In this document: positions 6,576 to 11,801 of the stretch, in pieces
Layout: each line of letters begins with the position of its first letter
How positions within the stretch are numbered: the stretch's first letter is position 1
Assembly: GCA_021811525.1 (NCBI GenBank)
Contig: JAJZOK010000119.1
Location: forward strand, 1-11,801
Source of the DNA: Thermoplasmata archaeon
GTDB taxonomy: Archaea; Thermoplasmatota; Thermoplasmata; Thermoplasmatales; Thermoplasmataceae
Reading direction: 5' to 3'
DNA: 11,801 bases
Notes under the pieces: generated by a model
Databases searched by the model: none
What the model saw: only the letters and a program-made list of their open reading frames with translations
Told to the model about the DNA's origin: nothing
Translations under genes and position numbers: made by a program

Positions 6576-6712
6576 GCATTTAACAAGTTAGAGTACAAGC
6601 CAACTGATTTTACCAGTGATATTGGAAGTTGCGTGAGCCATCCCTATTGCTGTCAACACAAGGTTGTGTGATCCAAAAAAGGAGAATTTAAATGGAGGAA
6701 ATATAGAATCCT
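6576..6712. other. Convergent intergenic region with T-tract and short dyad
   Basis: This region separates the ends of the HhH-GPD gene and the ribbon-helix-helix gene. It contains a 14-base dyad, ACACAAGGTTGTGT (6656-6669), and a run of six A at 6675-6680. No credible gene is present. The AATTTAAATGGAGG stretch near 6684-6698 looks like a promoter or start but opens only a four-codon frame. Confidence 0.5.
6675..6680 (-). terminator. Possible T-rich terminator of the ribbon-helix-helix gene
   Basis: On the minus strand a run of six T lies about 33 bases after the stop codon. Archaeal RNA polymerase often terminates at such T-runs without a hairpin. The evidence is only base composition and position. 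Confidence 0.35.
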
Positions 6713-7126
6713 TTAATCTGGGTTCTTGGCGTTTTCCAGTTCAGCCCACTTCTTTTCAAGCTGAGCCTTGAGGTTGGTAGTCTTCGCACTCTTGTCCTCT
6801 TTCCTGCGCAATTCCTCAGGTGACCTCAGCCCACTCCCAACATCGTACCTGAAATTGATGATTGAAGATTTAGTGGTCTTGTACCTGTTTGAAAGCTCGG
6901 CAATTCTTGAATCCACCGAACTCAGAACGTGTTTCATGACTCCATATTCAAGGGAATCCTGCAGGGCCCTTCTAATGACATCAAGTGCTGATTCATTTTC
7001 CTGGCGAAGAAGGTTTATTGCTGAAAGCTCTTCGAGACCTAGGGTTATGCTGACCTCTTCAAGGTCTTCAAGTTCCTCCGGGTCTTCCGGTTTCGGTTCA
7101 GTTTTTTTCCCTTTATTTGAAACCAT
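6713..7126 (-). CDS. Small probable ribbon-helix-helix protein next to the actin gene (ParR-like candidate)
   Basis: This protein has 137 residues from ATG 7126, or 140 from ATG 7135. The N-terminal 25 residues are charged and probably disordered (EPKPEDPEELEDLEE). EVSITLGLEELSAINLL followed by ALDVIRRALQDSLEYG (about 24-62) has the pattern of a ribbon-helix-helix: an alternating strand V-S-I-T-L, helix, short turn, helix. The rest is helical, with a strongly charged C-terminal tail (about 105-137). Such proteins bind DNA as dimers, and the ParR adaptors of plasmid segregation have this fold. The gene lies directly downstream of the actin gene on the same strand, as parR follows parM. I do not recognise the family by name, and the ribbon-helix-helix call is inference. 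AAGGA lies 8 bases before ATG 7126 and overlaps the alternative ATG. A TATA box at 7171-7180 gives it its own promoter. Confidence 0.75.
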   Translation of the reverse strand: MVSNKGKKTEPKPEDPEELEDLEEVSITLGLEELSAINLLRQENESALDVIRRALQDSLEYGVMKHVLSSVDSRIAELSNRYKTTKSSIINFRYDVGSGLRSPEELRRKEDKSAKTTNLKAQLEKKWAELENAKNPD

Positions 7127-7170
7127 GATTTTCATCCTTAATTATCCAAAGGATGATTTCGATTAGTCTT

Positions 7171-7180
7171 CGATATAAAT
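7171..7180 (-). promoter_or_regulatory. TATA box for the ribbon-helix-helix gene
   Basis: ATTTATATCG on the minus strand is a near-consensus archaeal TATA box. Transcription would start near 7149-7150, leaving a leader of roughly 14-23 bases that holds the AAGGA motif. It lies only about 24 bases downstream of the 11-bp inverted repeat. Confidence 0.55.
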
Positions 7181-7203
7181 AGTTTCAGGCTAAAAGAAAG
7201 TGA

Positions 7204-7232
7204 CAAGTAGATCACTTACTTTGATCTACTTG
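7204..7232 (-). terminator. 11-bp perfect inverted repeat across the actin gene stop codon: terminator or operator
   Basis: The arms CAAGTAGATCA and TGATCTACTTG are exactly complementary, with a 7-base spacer. The TAA stop of the actin gene (7216-7218) lies in the loop. On the minus strand the hairpin is followed by the T-rich CACTTTCTTTTA, so it could act as a bacterial-style terminator. Because it also lies just upstream of the TATA box of the ribbon-helix-helix gene, it could equally be an operator or segregation site for that protein. The repeat is certain; its role is not. Confidence 0.6.
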
Positions 7233-8193
7233 CTGCATCCCTATAGCCCAGAGCATTGGCAAACTGCACATCTTCTGATGGTATCTTAATCATTGCGCCC
7301 GGGGCGAGAGATTCCAGTTTGTGCCCAATAAGGCTTGATCCTCCACCAACAGGTATGAGTGCAGTTATCCTGTCAAGCTCTTCCCTGAGGTTTTCCCTGA
7401 GTTTGTCAAGGATCCTTGAGGCAAGGTTGTTAAGTATTGGCTCTGAAACTGACGGGCCGCCTACCTCTCTCTGCTTGAATACAACGGTCTGGGAGATAGC
7501 TTCCCTTGCTATATCAGTCGGAACGATGAATCCCGTTTCCTTGGCAATTGCCTTGCCTATTCCGGATACAACATCTCCTACGCCAGCCTGTATGCTGAAG
7601 GACATTCCTACAACAGGCTCCATGTTCTTGAGATTGACTGTTAGGACATCAGTCGTCCTGGATCCGATATCAATTACCACGCCATATCCGTACTGCGTTT
7701 TTATGAGTCCCTGGTCAAGAAGGAACAGTGCTGCCCCCACGCCCTGTGGCCTCATTACTAGTTTTGAAATCTTGAACTTCCTGACTTCTCCGGAAGCGGC
7801 TTTCAGCGATATTTCCTTGCCCTCCAGAAATTCCTTTGCAGCGGCAACTTCGTGCTCGAATGTACCCAGAGGCGTTCCGCTGCCTATTGTCAATTCAGTT
7901 AAAGCTCCATCCGTGCCCGCACCGCTTACCCAGAGGGCACCGGCCAGCAACGGAAGTGAATCAGGATCTGAAAGCCTGCCATCTCCCTGTGGTTCCCTTA
8001 CGCTTGCTCCTGTGGCATCCTCACCAAAGAAGAAGGGCTCTCCATCGTCTATTGAAAGAACTGTTGTTGTTCCTCCGAATCCCCAGCCTTTTGTTTCTGT
8101 AGGGGCCCACCTGGATGGGAACTTCTCTCTCTTTCCATCGGCTCCTATGACTTTTGTGTCTCCGTATCCCAAGTCAACTCCTATTGTTATCAA
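7216..8193 (-). CDS. Archaeal actin-like ATPase, Ta0583/ParM type
   Basis: This 325-residue cytosolic ATPase of the actin/ParM fold is close in sequence and length to Thermoplasma acidophilum Ta0583, whose structure is known and ParM-like. Phosphate loop 1 is GVDLGYGDTK (5-14), phosphate loop 2 is VVIDIGSRTTDVL (172-184), and the adenosine motif is PVGGGSSLIG (281-290). Conserved segments SRWAPTET, PQGDGRL, IGSGTPLGTF and MRPQGVGAAL match Ta0583 as I remember it. It probably forms ATP-dependent filaments; the cellular cargo is unknown. The start is TTG at 8193, because an in-frame TGA lies three codons upstream, GGTGA sits 6 bases ahead of the TTG, and the first actin strand begins right there (MITIGVDLG). 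It is divergent from prpD and followed on the same strand by the ribbon-helix-helix gene. Confidence 0.93.
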   Translation of the reverse strand: MITIGVDLGYGDTKVIGADGKREKFPSRWAPTETKGWGFGGTTTVLSIDDGEPFFFGEDATGASVREPQGDGRLSDPDSLPLLAGALWVSGAGTDGALTELTIGSGTPLGTFEHEVAAAKEFLEGKEISLKAASGEVRKFKISKLVMRPQGVGAALFLLDQGLIKTQYGYGVVIDIGSRTTDVLTVNLKNMEPVVGMSFSIQAGVGDVVSGIGKAIAKETGFIVPTDIAREAISQTVVFKQREVGGPSVSEPILNNLASRILDKLRENLREELDRITALIPVGGGSSLIGHKLESLAPGAMIKIPSEDVQFANALGYRDAASRSK

Positions 8194-8524
8194 ATATCCT
8201 CACCTTTTCCATAATCCCGGAACCATAACATGGGGTAGTAACAAACATGGACGTTCTGGGGCTGTTTCCTAGATTTCCCATAATGCCATAGTTAGCTAAT
8301 TGCAGTGCCATGCTACTCTGTTCCAAGCTACCTTCAATTGTCAAATACGCACTTAAATGTTTGCATCGTCATCATGAAAGTTCGCTTTTGGTTTGTTGCG
8401 TGTTTTCTAAGTTCCATATAAAATATATACCTTAGGTTCACTTTTTGCCTTTTTTTGTACTGTTTTATCTGCAGATGAAGTAACTGCTGCGTATCTATAA
8501 TATATTTTTCCGTTATTACAAGAC
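8194..8524. promoter_or_regulatory. Divergent intergenic region between actin-like gene and prpD
   Basis: These 331 bases hold no convincing gene. Near the actin gene are four short TTATGG-like motifs on the minus strand (8209-8215, 8223-8229, 8278-8284, and CTATGG at 8286-8291) and a Shine-Dalgarno-like AAGGTGAGG. An AT-rich stretch at 8412-8430 could be a TATA box in either direction, and another (CTTAAATG) lies near 8352-8359. A pyrimidine-rich tract runs from about 8441 to 8468. The promoter of prpD is at 8494-8504. The actin promoter cannot be fixed. Confidence 0.5.
8494..8504 (+). promoter_or_regulatory. TATA box of the prp operon
   Basis: TCTATAATATA is centred about 26 bases before the ATG at 8525. 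No Shine-Dalgarno is present, so prpD is probably translated from a leaderless mRNA. Confidence 0.6.
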
Positions 8525-9859
8525 ATGGACAAAATTGTAAACCAGCTTTATGAGCATGCTTCAGAAGTTGGCTCCAAAGGGCTCGACTCTACAGTTCTTG
8601 ACGAAATTAAGAAGAGAATTGCAGATTCCATCATCACTTCCTATGGGGCCAGGAATGCCCCGCCTGTTGCAATCGAAAAACGTGCACTCCTACCGTCCTC
8701 TGGCAAGCACAATTCTCCAGTATATTTCACTGGCAGGGAGGCTTCTGTAGACCTTGCCACATTCATGAACGGCTCGATGACGAGATACCTTGATTACAAT
8801 GACACTTACCTCTCAAAAGAGGCCCTGCACCCATCTGACAATGTCCCTCCAATATTATCAATGGCTTTTGCAAAAGATCTCTCCGGAATGGACGCAGCCA
8901 AGGCTGTAACAGTAGCTTACGATGTTGTTGGGGCGCTCTCAGATGCGGTTTCAATAAGGGATAGGGGATGGGATCATGTCACATATATATCAATTTCATC
9001 TGCAGCAGGCCTTGGACTCCTGTTAGATTTCGACTATTCCAAGTATGAGAACCTTATCAATCTAGCAATCAATAATAACATAAGTTTGAGGCAGACTAGA
9101 GCAGGCGAGCTCAGTATGTGGAAGGGCTGCACTGCTTCTGATGCCAGCAGGAATTCAGTTTTTGCGGCGCTTCTAGCAATGGAGGGGTTCACGGGCCCAT
9201 CGCCGATATTCACTGGGGAAATGGGATTTTTCAAACAGGTGTCTGGAGAATTTGCTCTTGACCTGAAACCTGGAAAGGTCCTCAGGACCATGATCAAGAA
9301 TTTTCCTGTTGAATATCATGCAATGAGTGCTGCGGAAGTCGCGCTTAACCTCAGGAACAAACTTGAGGGAAAGATAGAGAAGGTTGAGGTTGAAACTTTC
9401 GAAGTTGCCCATAAGATAATCATAAAGGATCCTGAGAAGCTTAGGCCAAAGACCAGGGAAACTGCAGACCACAGTATGCCATATATTGTTGCATACACTT
9501 TGAAGAATGGGGCCCCTAACCCGAATTCATATGATGAAGCCTATCTGAAAGACCCAGAGATCCTTAGGATTGTCGATGTATCGAGCTACAAGGTTACACA
9601 GAAGTTCAATGAAATGTATCCAGAGAACCTTCCAGTTAAAATCAAAGTTACCACCGACAAAGGAGTACTTGAGGAGGAAATGGATGTTCCTAAGGGTCAT
9701 TTCAAGAAACCATACACTTGGGAGGACCTTGAGAACAAGGGGAAAGCTGTGATGGGTGAAACCAACGCAAAGATACTTGTGGAGTTTGTCAGGAATTTTG
9801 AAAAGCGGAGTGTAAGGGAACTCTTCGAGGTGATTTCCGATGTCAATTTTAAAGGATAA
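8525..9859 (+). CDS. prpD: 2-methylcitrate dehydratase, MmgE/PrpD family
   Basis: This 444-residue cytosolic enzyme dehydrates 2-methylcitrate to 2-methyl-cis-aconitate in propionate oxidation. The N-terminal all-helical domain carries LDYNDTY (89-95) and HPSDN (102-106), both characteristic of MmgE/PrpD proteins. KGCTASDASRN is at 200-210, ETADHSMPYIVA at 312-323, and HFKKPYTWEDLENKGKAV lies in the C-terminal region. PrpD does not use an iron-sulfur cluster, unlike aconitase-type AcnD. Length is slightly shorter than the roughly 480 residues of bacterial PrpD, which is usual for the shorter MmgE-like branch. It opens the prp operon from a leaderless start, and its last 20 bases overlap prpB, with the prpB Shine-Dalgarno inside its coding sequence. 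Related family members act on other hydroxy-acids, but the neighbours support the methylcitrate role. Confidence 0.93.
   Translation: MDKIVNQLYEHASEVGSKGLDSTVLDEIKKRIADSIITSYGARNAPPVAIEKRALLPSSGKHNSPVYFTGREASVDLATFMNGSMTRYLDYNDTYLSKEALHPSDNVPPILSMAFAKDLSGMDAAKAVTVAYDVVGALSDAVSIRDRGWDHVTYISISSAAGLGLLLDFDYSKYENLINLAINNNISLRQTRAGELSMWKGCTASDASRNSVFAALLAMEGFTGPSPIFTGEMGFFKQVSGEFALDLKPGKVLRTMIKNFPVEYHAMSAAEVALNLRNKLEGKIEKVEVETFEVAHKIIIKDPEKLRPKTRETADHSMPYIVAYTLKNGAPNPNSYDEAYLKDPEILRIVDVSSYKVTQKFNEMYPENLPVKIKVTTDKGVLEEEMDVPKGHFKKPYTWEDLENKGKAVMGETNAKILVEFVRNFEKRSVRELFEVISDVNFKG
9827..9834 (+). promoter_or_regulatory. Strong Shine-Dalgarno of prpB inside prpD
   Basis: GAGGTGAT matches eight bases of the complement of the archaeal 16S rRNA 3' end and lies 5 bases before the prpB ATG at 9840. 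It settles that start and indicates translation from within the operon mRNA. Confidence 0.7.
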
Positions 9860-10724
9860 TGTAAACCAGGGACCAGGGAAACTACGAGAACTCCTGAAGA
9901 CAGAATTCGTGGCTGCCCCTGGAGTCTTCAACGGGATTACTGCCCTTCTTGCTGAAAGGGCAGGATTCAAGGCAACATACCTTTCAGGGTCAGGGGTGGC
10001 TGGGGCAATGGGTCTCCCGGATCTTTCTGTAACGACCTCAAGCGAAGTGGCAGAGGAGATCAGGAGAATCACTTTGGTAAGCAAACTCCCCCTTATTGTG
10101 GATGCTGACACAGGCTTTGGAGAGCCCATAAACGTAACTAGGACAGTTAGGCTCTTTGAAAGTTCGGGAGCATCGGCGATGCACCTTGAGGATCAGGTCT
10201 TGCCAAAGAGATGCGGCCACCTTAACGGTAAGAAGATTGTTGAAAGGGAGGAAATGACCAGGAAAATAAGGGTCGCAGCGGATACTAGGAAGAACCCGGA
10301 TTTCATGATAATTGCCAGGACCGACGCACGGGCAGTAAACGGCATTGAGGATGCCATAGAAAGGGCCAATCTTTATGTGGAGTCAGGAGCGGACATGATT
10401 TTCACGGAGGCACCAGAATCTGAAGACGAATTCAGGAAATTCCGGAAGGGCGTAAAAGGCCCGCTTCTCGCCAACATGACAGAATTCGGCAAGGGACCAC
10501 TCCTGTCTATTGAGGAACTCCTGAAGATCGGTTACAACGCTGTGATTTTCCCTTTGACCGCATTCAGGGTCTCCCTTAAGGCAATGGAGCAGACCTATTC
10601 CCACATCATGGCTGCGGGAACCCAGAGGGACTACATAGACAATCTGATGACCAGGGCGGACTTTTATGAAGTGATAGGTTATAACCAGTATGAGATTGAA
10701 GATGCGGAACTTTCCCGCAGATAG
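9840..10724 (+). CDS. prpB: Methylisocitrate lyase (PrpB), isocitrate lyase/PEP mutase superfamily
   Basis: This 294-residue cytosolic lyase splits 2-methylisocitrate into pyruvate and succinate, the last step of the methylcitrate cycle. It is a TIM barrel. FNGITALLAERAGF (30-43) and YLSGSGVAG (47-55) open the fold, VDADTGFG (87-94) supplies Mg-binding Asp residues, and MHLEDQVLPKRCGHL (114-128) contains the catalytic Cys (C125) in KRCGH, a variant of the usual KKCGH. IIARTDAR and the TEAPES segment line the remaining pocket. Length equals bacterial PrpB (about 295), much shorter than true isocitrate lyases. It overlaps the end of prpD by 20 bases and is followed by prpC after 11 bases, so translation is probably coupled. 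A related carboxyphosphonoenolpyruvate mutase function is excluded mainly by context. Confidence 0.95.
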   Translation: MSILKDNVNQGPGKLRELLKTEFVAAPGVFNGITALLAERAGFKATYLSGSGVAGAMGLPDLSVTTSSEVAEEIRRITLVSKLPLIVDADTGFGEPINVTRTVRLFESSGASAMHLEDQVLPKRCGHLNGKKIVEREEMTRKIRVAADTRKNPDFMIIARTDARAVNGIEDAIERANLYVESGADMIFTEAPESEDEFRKFRKGVKGPLLANMTEFGKGPLLSIEELLKIGYNAVIFPLTAFRVSLKAMEQTYSHIMAAGTQRDYIDNLMTRADFYEVIGYNQYEIEDAELSRR

Positions 10725-10735
10725 GGTGAATTATA

Positions 10736-11801
10736 ATGACAGATGAAATCACGGTTCCAAAGGGACTCGTTAATGTTATTGTGGACAAGACAGCCATAGC
10801 AACCACTGACAATAGTGGTAACCTCCTTTACAGGGGCTACAGGGCAGTCGACCTTGTAGAAAAGAAGAGCTTTGAGGATGCAGCCTACCTTATTGTTTAT
10901 GGGAAACTGCCTGGCCAGAGGGAGAGGGAAGAATTTATTGGAAAACTAAGAAGCAACTTTGGCGTTGATGAAAACGCCAGGGAAGTCATTTCAATCCTGA
11001 AGGAAAAGGACCTTATGAGGTCCCTAAGAAGCATTGTCTCATTTTACCCTTATAAACACACAGAGCCTGATGACCTAATGATTGAGATGGCTGCCAAATT
11101 CCCGGAATTCATCTCACTTTCATATCGGCTTGCCCATGGGCTGGAATCACTCAAACCAATCGAGGGCACCTACGCTGAGCGCTTCTATCACCTGATTACC
11201 GGTAAAAGTGACCCCCAGAAGGCGAAGTACCTCGGGATTCTGATGATACTTTACATGGAACATGAATTCAATGCTTCCACCTTTGCCCTCAGGGTTACCG
11301 CTTCAACACTCGCTGATCCGATTTCATCATTCACAACGGCACTTGCAACACTAAAGGGACCTTTGCACGGTGGGGCAAACGCTGAGATTCTTGATTTCTT
11401 CAAGAATTTCAAGAGCACAGATGAAGCCGTAAAGTATGTTGATGAACAGGTGGCAAAAGGGGAGAAAGTAATGGGTTTTGGCCACAGGATATACAAGAGG
11501 CTTGATCCTAGGGCCCAGTTCGTGAAAGCGAAACTGAAGGAGATAGCTCCAGACTCAAGAATTCTTCAAATAGCGGAAGCTGTTGAAAATAGAATGTGGG
11601 AGAAAAAGAGTGTCCCTGCGAACCTTGATTTCTATGCTGCAATCTACATGGATATCCTTGGTATCCCACAGGACTTTTACACTCCTCTTTTTGCCGCGTC
11701 CAGAGTATTCGGATGGGTGGCACACTACAAGGAACAACTCGCAGACAACAGGATCATAAGGCCGTCTTCAAAATATGTCGGTCCTTTTGACCTGAAACTA
11801 T
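10736..11801 (+). CDS. prpC: 2-methylcitrate synthase / citrate synthase, 3' truncated by window edge
   Basis: The 355 visible codons encode a cytosolic citrate-synthase-family enzyme joining propionyl-CoA (or acetyl-CoA) to oxaloacetate. The catalytic triad is visible: H211 in GPLHGGAN, H250 in MGFGHRIYK, and D298 in NLDFYAA. The oxaloacetate-binding Arg lies in FGHRIYKR, and the CoA-binding C-terminal segment includes RVFGWVAHYKEQ. The sequence has reached IIRPSSKYVGP, normally within about 10-30 residues of the end, so only a short tail is missing. ATG 10736 has GGTGA 6 bases upstream (10725-10729) and follows the prpB stop by 11 bases. The operon position argues for 2-methylcitrate synthase, but archaeal enzymes of this family often use both acyl-CoAs, and it might also be the organism's TCA-cycle citrate synthase. 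Confidence 0.92.
   Translation, partial: MTDEITVPKGLVNVIVDKTAIATTDNSGNLLYRGYRAVDLVEKKSFEDAAYLIVYGKLPGQREREEFIGKLRSNFGVDENAREVISILKEKDLMRSLRSIVSFYPYKHTEPDDLMIEMAAKFPEFISLSYRLAHGLESLKPIEGTYAERFYHLITGKSDPQKAKYLGILMILYMEHEFNASTFALRVTASTLADPISSFTTALATLKGPLHGGANAEILDFFKNFKSTDEAVKYVDEQVAKGEKVMGFGHRIYKRLDPRAQFVKAKLKEIAPDSRILQIAEAVENRMWEKKSVPANLDFYAAIYMDILGIPQDFYTPLFAASRVFGWVAHYKEQLADNRIIRPSSKYVGPFDLKL

Noticed and set aside
6694..6708. TTTAAATGGAGG start-like site on the plus strand
   Set aside because: The frame ends after four codons (ATG GAG GAA ATA TAG), and the strand is downstream of a finished gene.
7256..8272. Long plus-strand open frame (338 codons) opposite the actin-like gene
   Set aside because: It is the antisense shadow of a strongly conserved actin homolog; its translation is low-complexity (Ser/Pro/Leu-rich) and shows no family motif.
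8374..8421. Tiny plus-strand frame MKVRFWFVACFLSSI
   Set aside because: It has 15 codons with no Shine-Dalgarno, and its nearest TATA-like element is at the wrong distance; most likely chance.
9527..10129. Minus-strand frame of 200 codons across the prpD/prpB junction
   Set aside because: It lies antisense to two well-recognised enzymes and has no recognisable motif or promoter.
1..11801. Search for CRISPR repeats, tRNA or rRNA genes, transposases and attachment sites
   Set aside because: Reading both strands by eye showed no regularly spaced repeats, cloverleaf-like or rRNA segments, transposase motifs or flanking direct repeats.

Overview
The window looks like chromosomal DNA of a thermoacidophilic archaeon of the Thermoplasmatales. 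The main reasons are an actin-like protein very close to Thermoplasma acidophilum Ta0583, archaeal TATA boxes about 26-27 bases ahead of many start codons (leaderless genes), and Shine-Dalgarno motifs mainly on genes that are internal to operons or have longer leaders. I see no rRNA, tRNA, CRISPR array, insertion sequence or phage gene. The species is not identified.

Layout: a 3'-truncated NRAMP-related membrane transporter (1-1109, minus) is divergent from a PP-loop ATP-binding protein of the Dph6-like superfamily (1297-1974, plus). Three further plus-strand genes follow: an M20 amidohydrolase (2046-3221), a protein built from three copies of a DUF3072-like module (3365-3934), and a small cytosolic FAS1 protein (4034-4465). 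A minus-strand pair comes next, a short-chain dehydrogenase (4493-5239) and a PrxQ/Bcp peroxiredoxin (5267-5746). A degenerate HhH-GPD (endonuclease III-like) protein (5916-6575) lies on the plus strand.

The most interesting region is 6600-8524. A Ta0583/ParM-type actin (7216-8193, minus) is followed on the same strand by a small protein with a probable ribbon-helix-helix core (6713-7126, minus). This is the same order as bacterial parM-parR plasmid segregation cassettes. An 11-bp perfect inverted repeat lies between the two genes, and short TTATGG-like repeats lie upstream of the actin gene. I propose this as a candidate archaeal ParMR-like unit. The actin family is well established, but the pairing and its function are inference.

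Divergent from the actin gene is a tight 2-methylcitrate-cycle operon, prpD-prpB-prpC (8525 to the window end). It has a leaderless first gene, a 20-base prpD/prpB overlap with a strong Shine-Dalgarno inside prpD, and an 11-base prpB/prpC gap. Together the enzymes oxidise propionyl-CoA to pyruvate and succinate. A propionyl-CoA synthetase is not in the window, and prpC runs off the right edge near its C-terminus.
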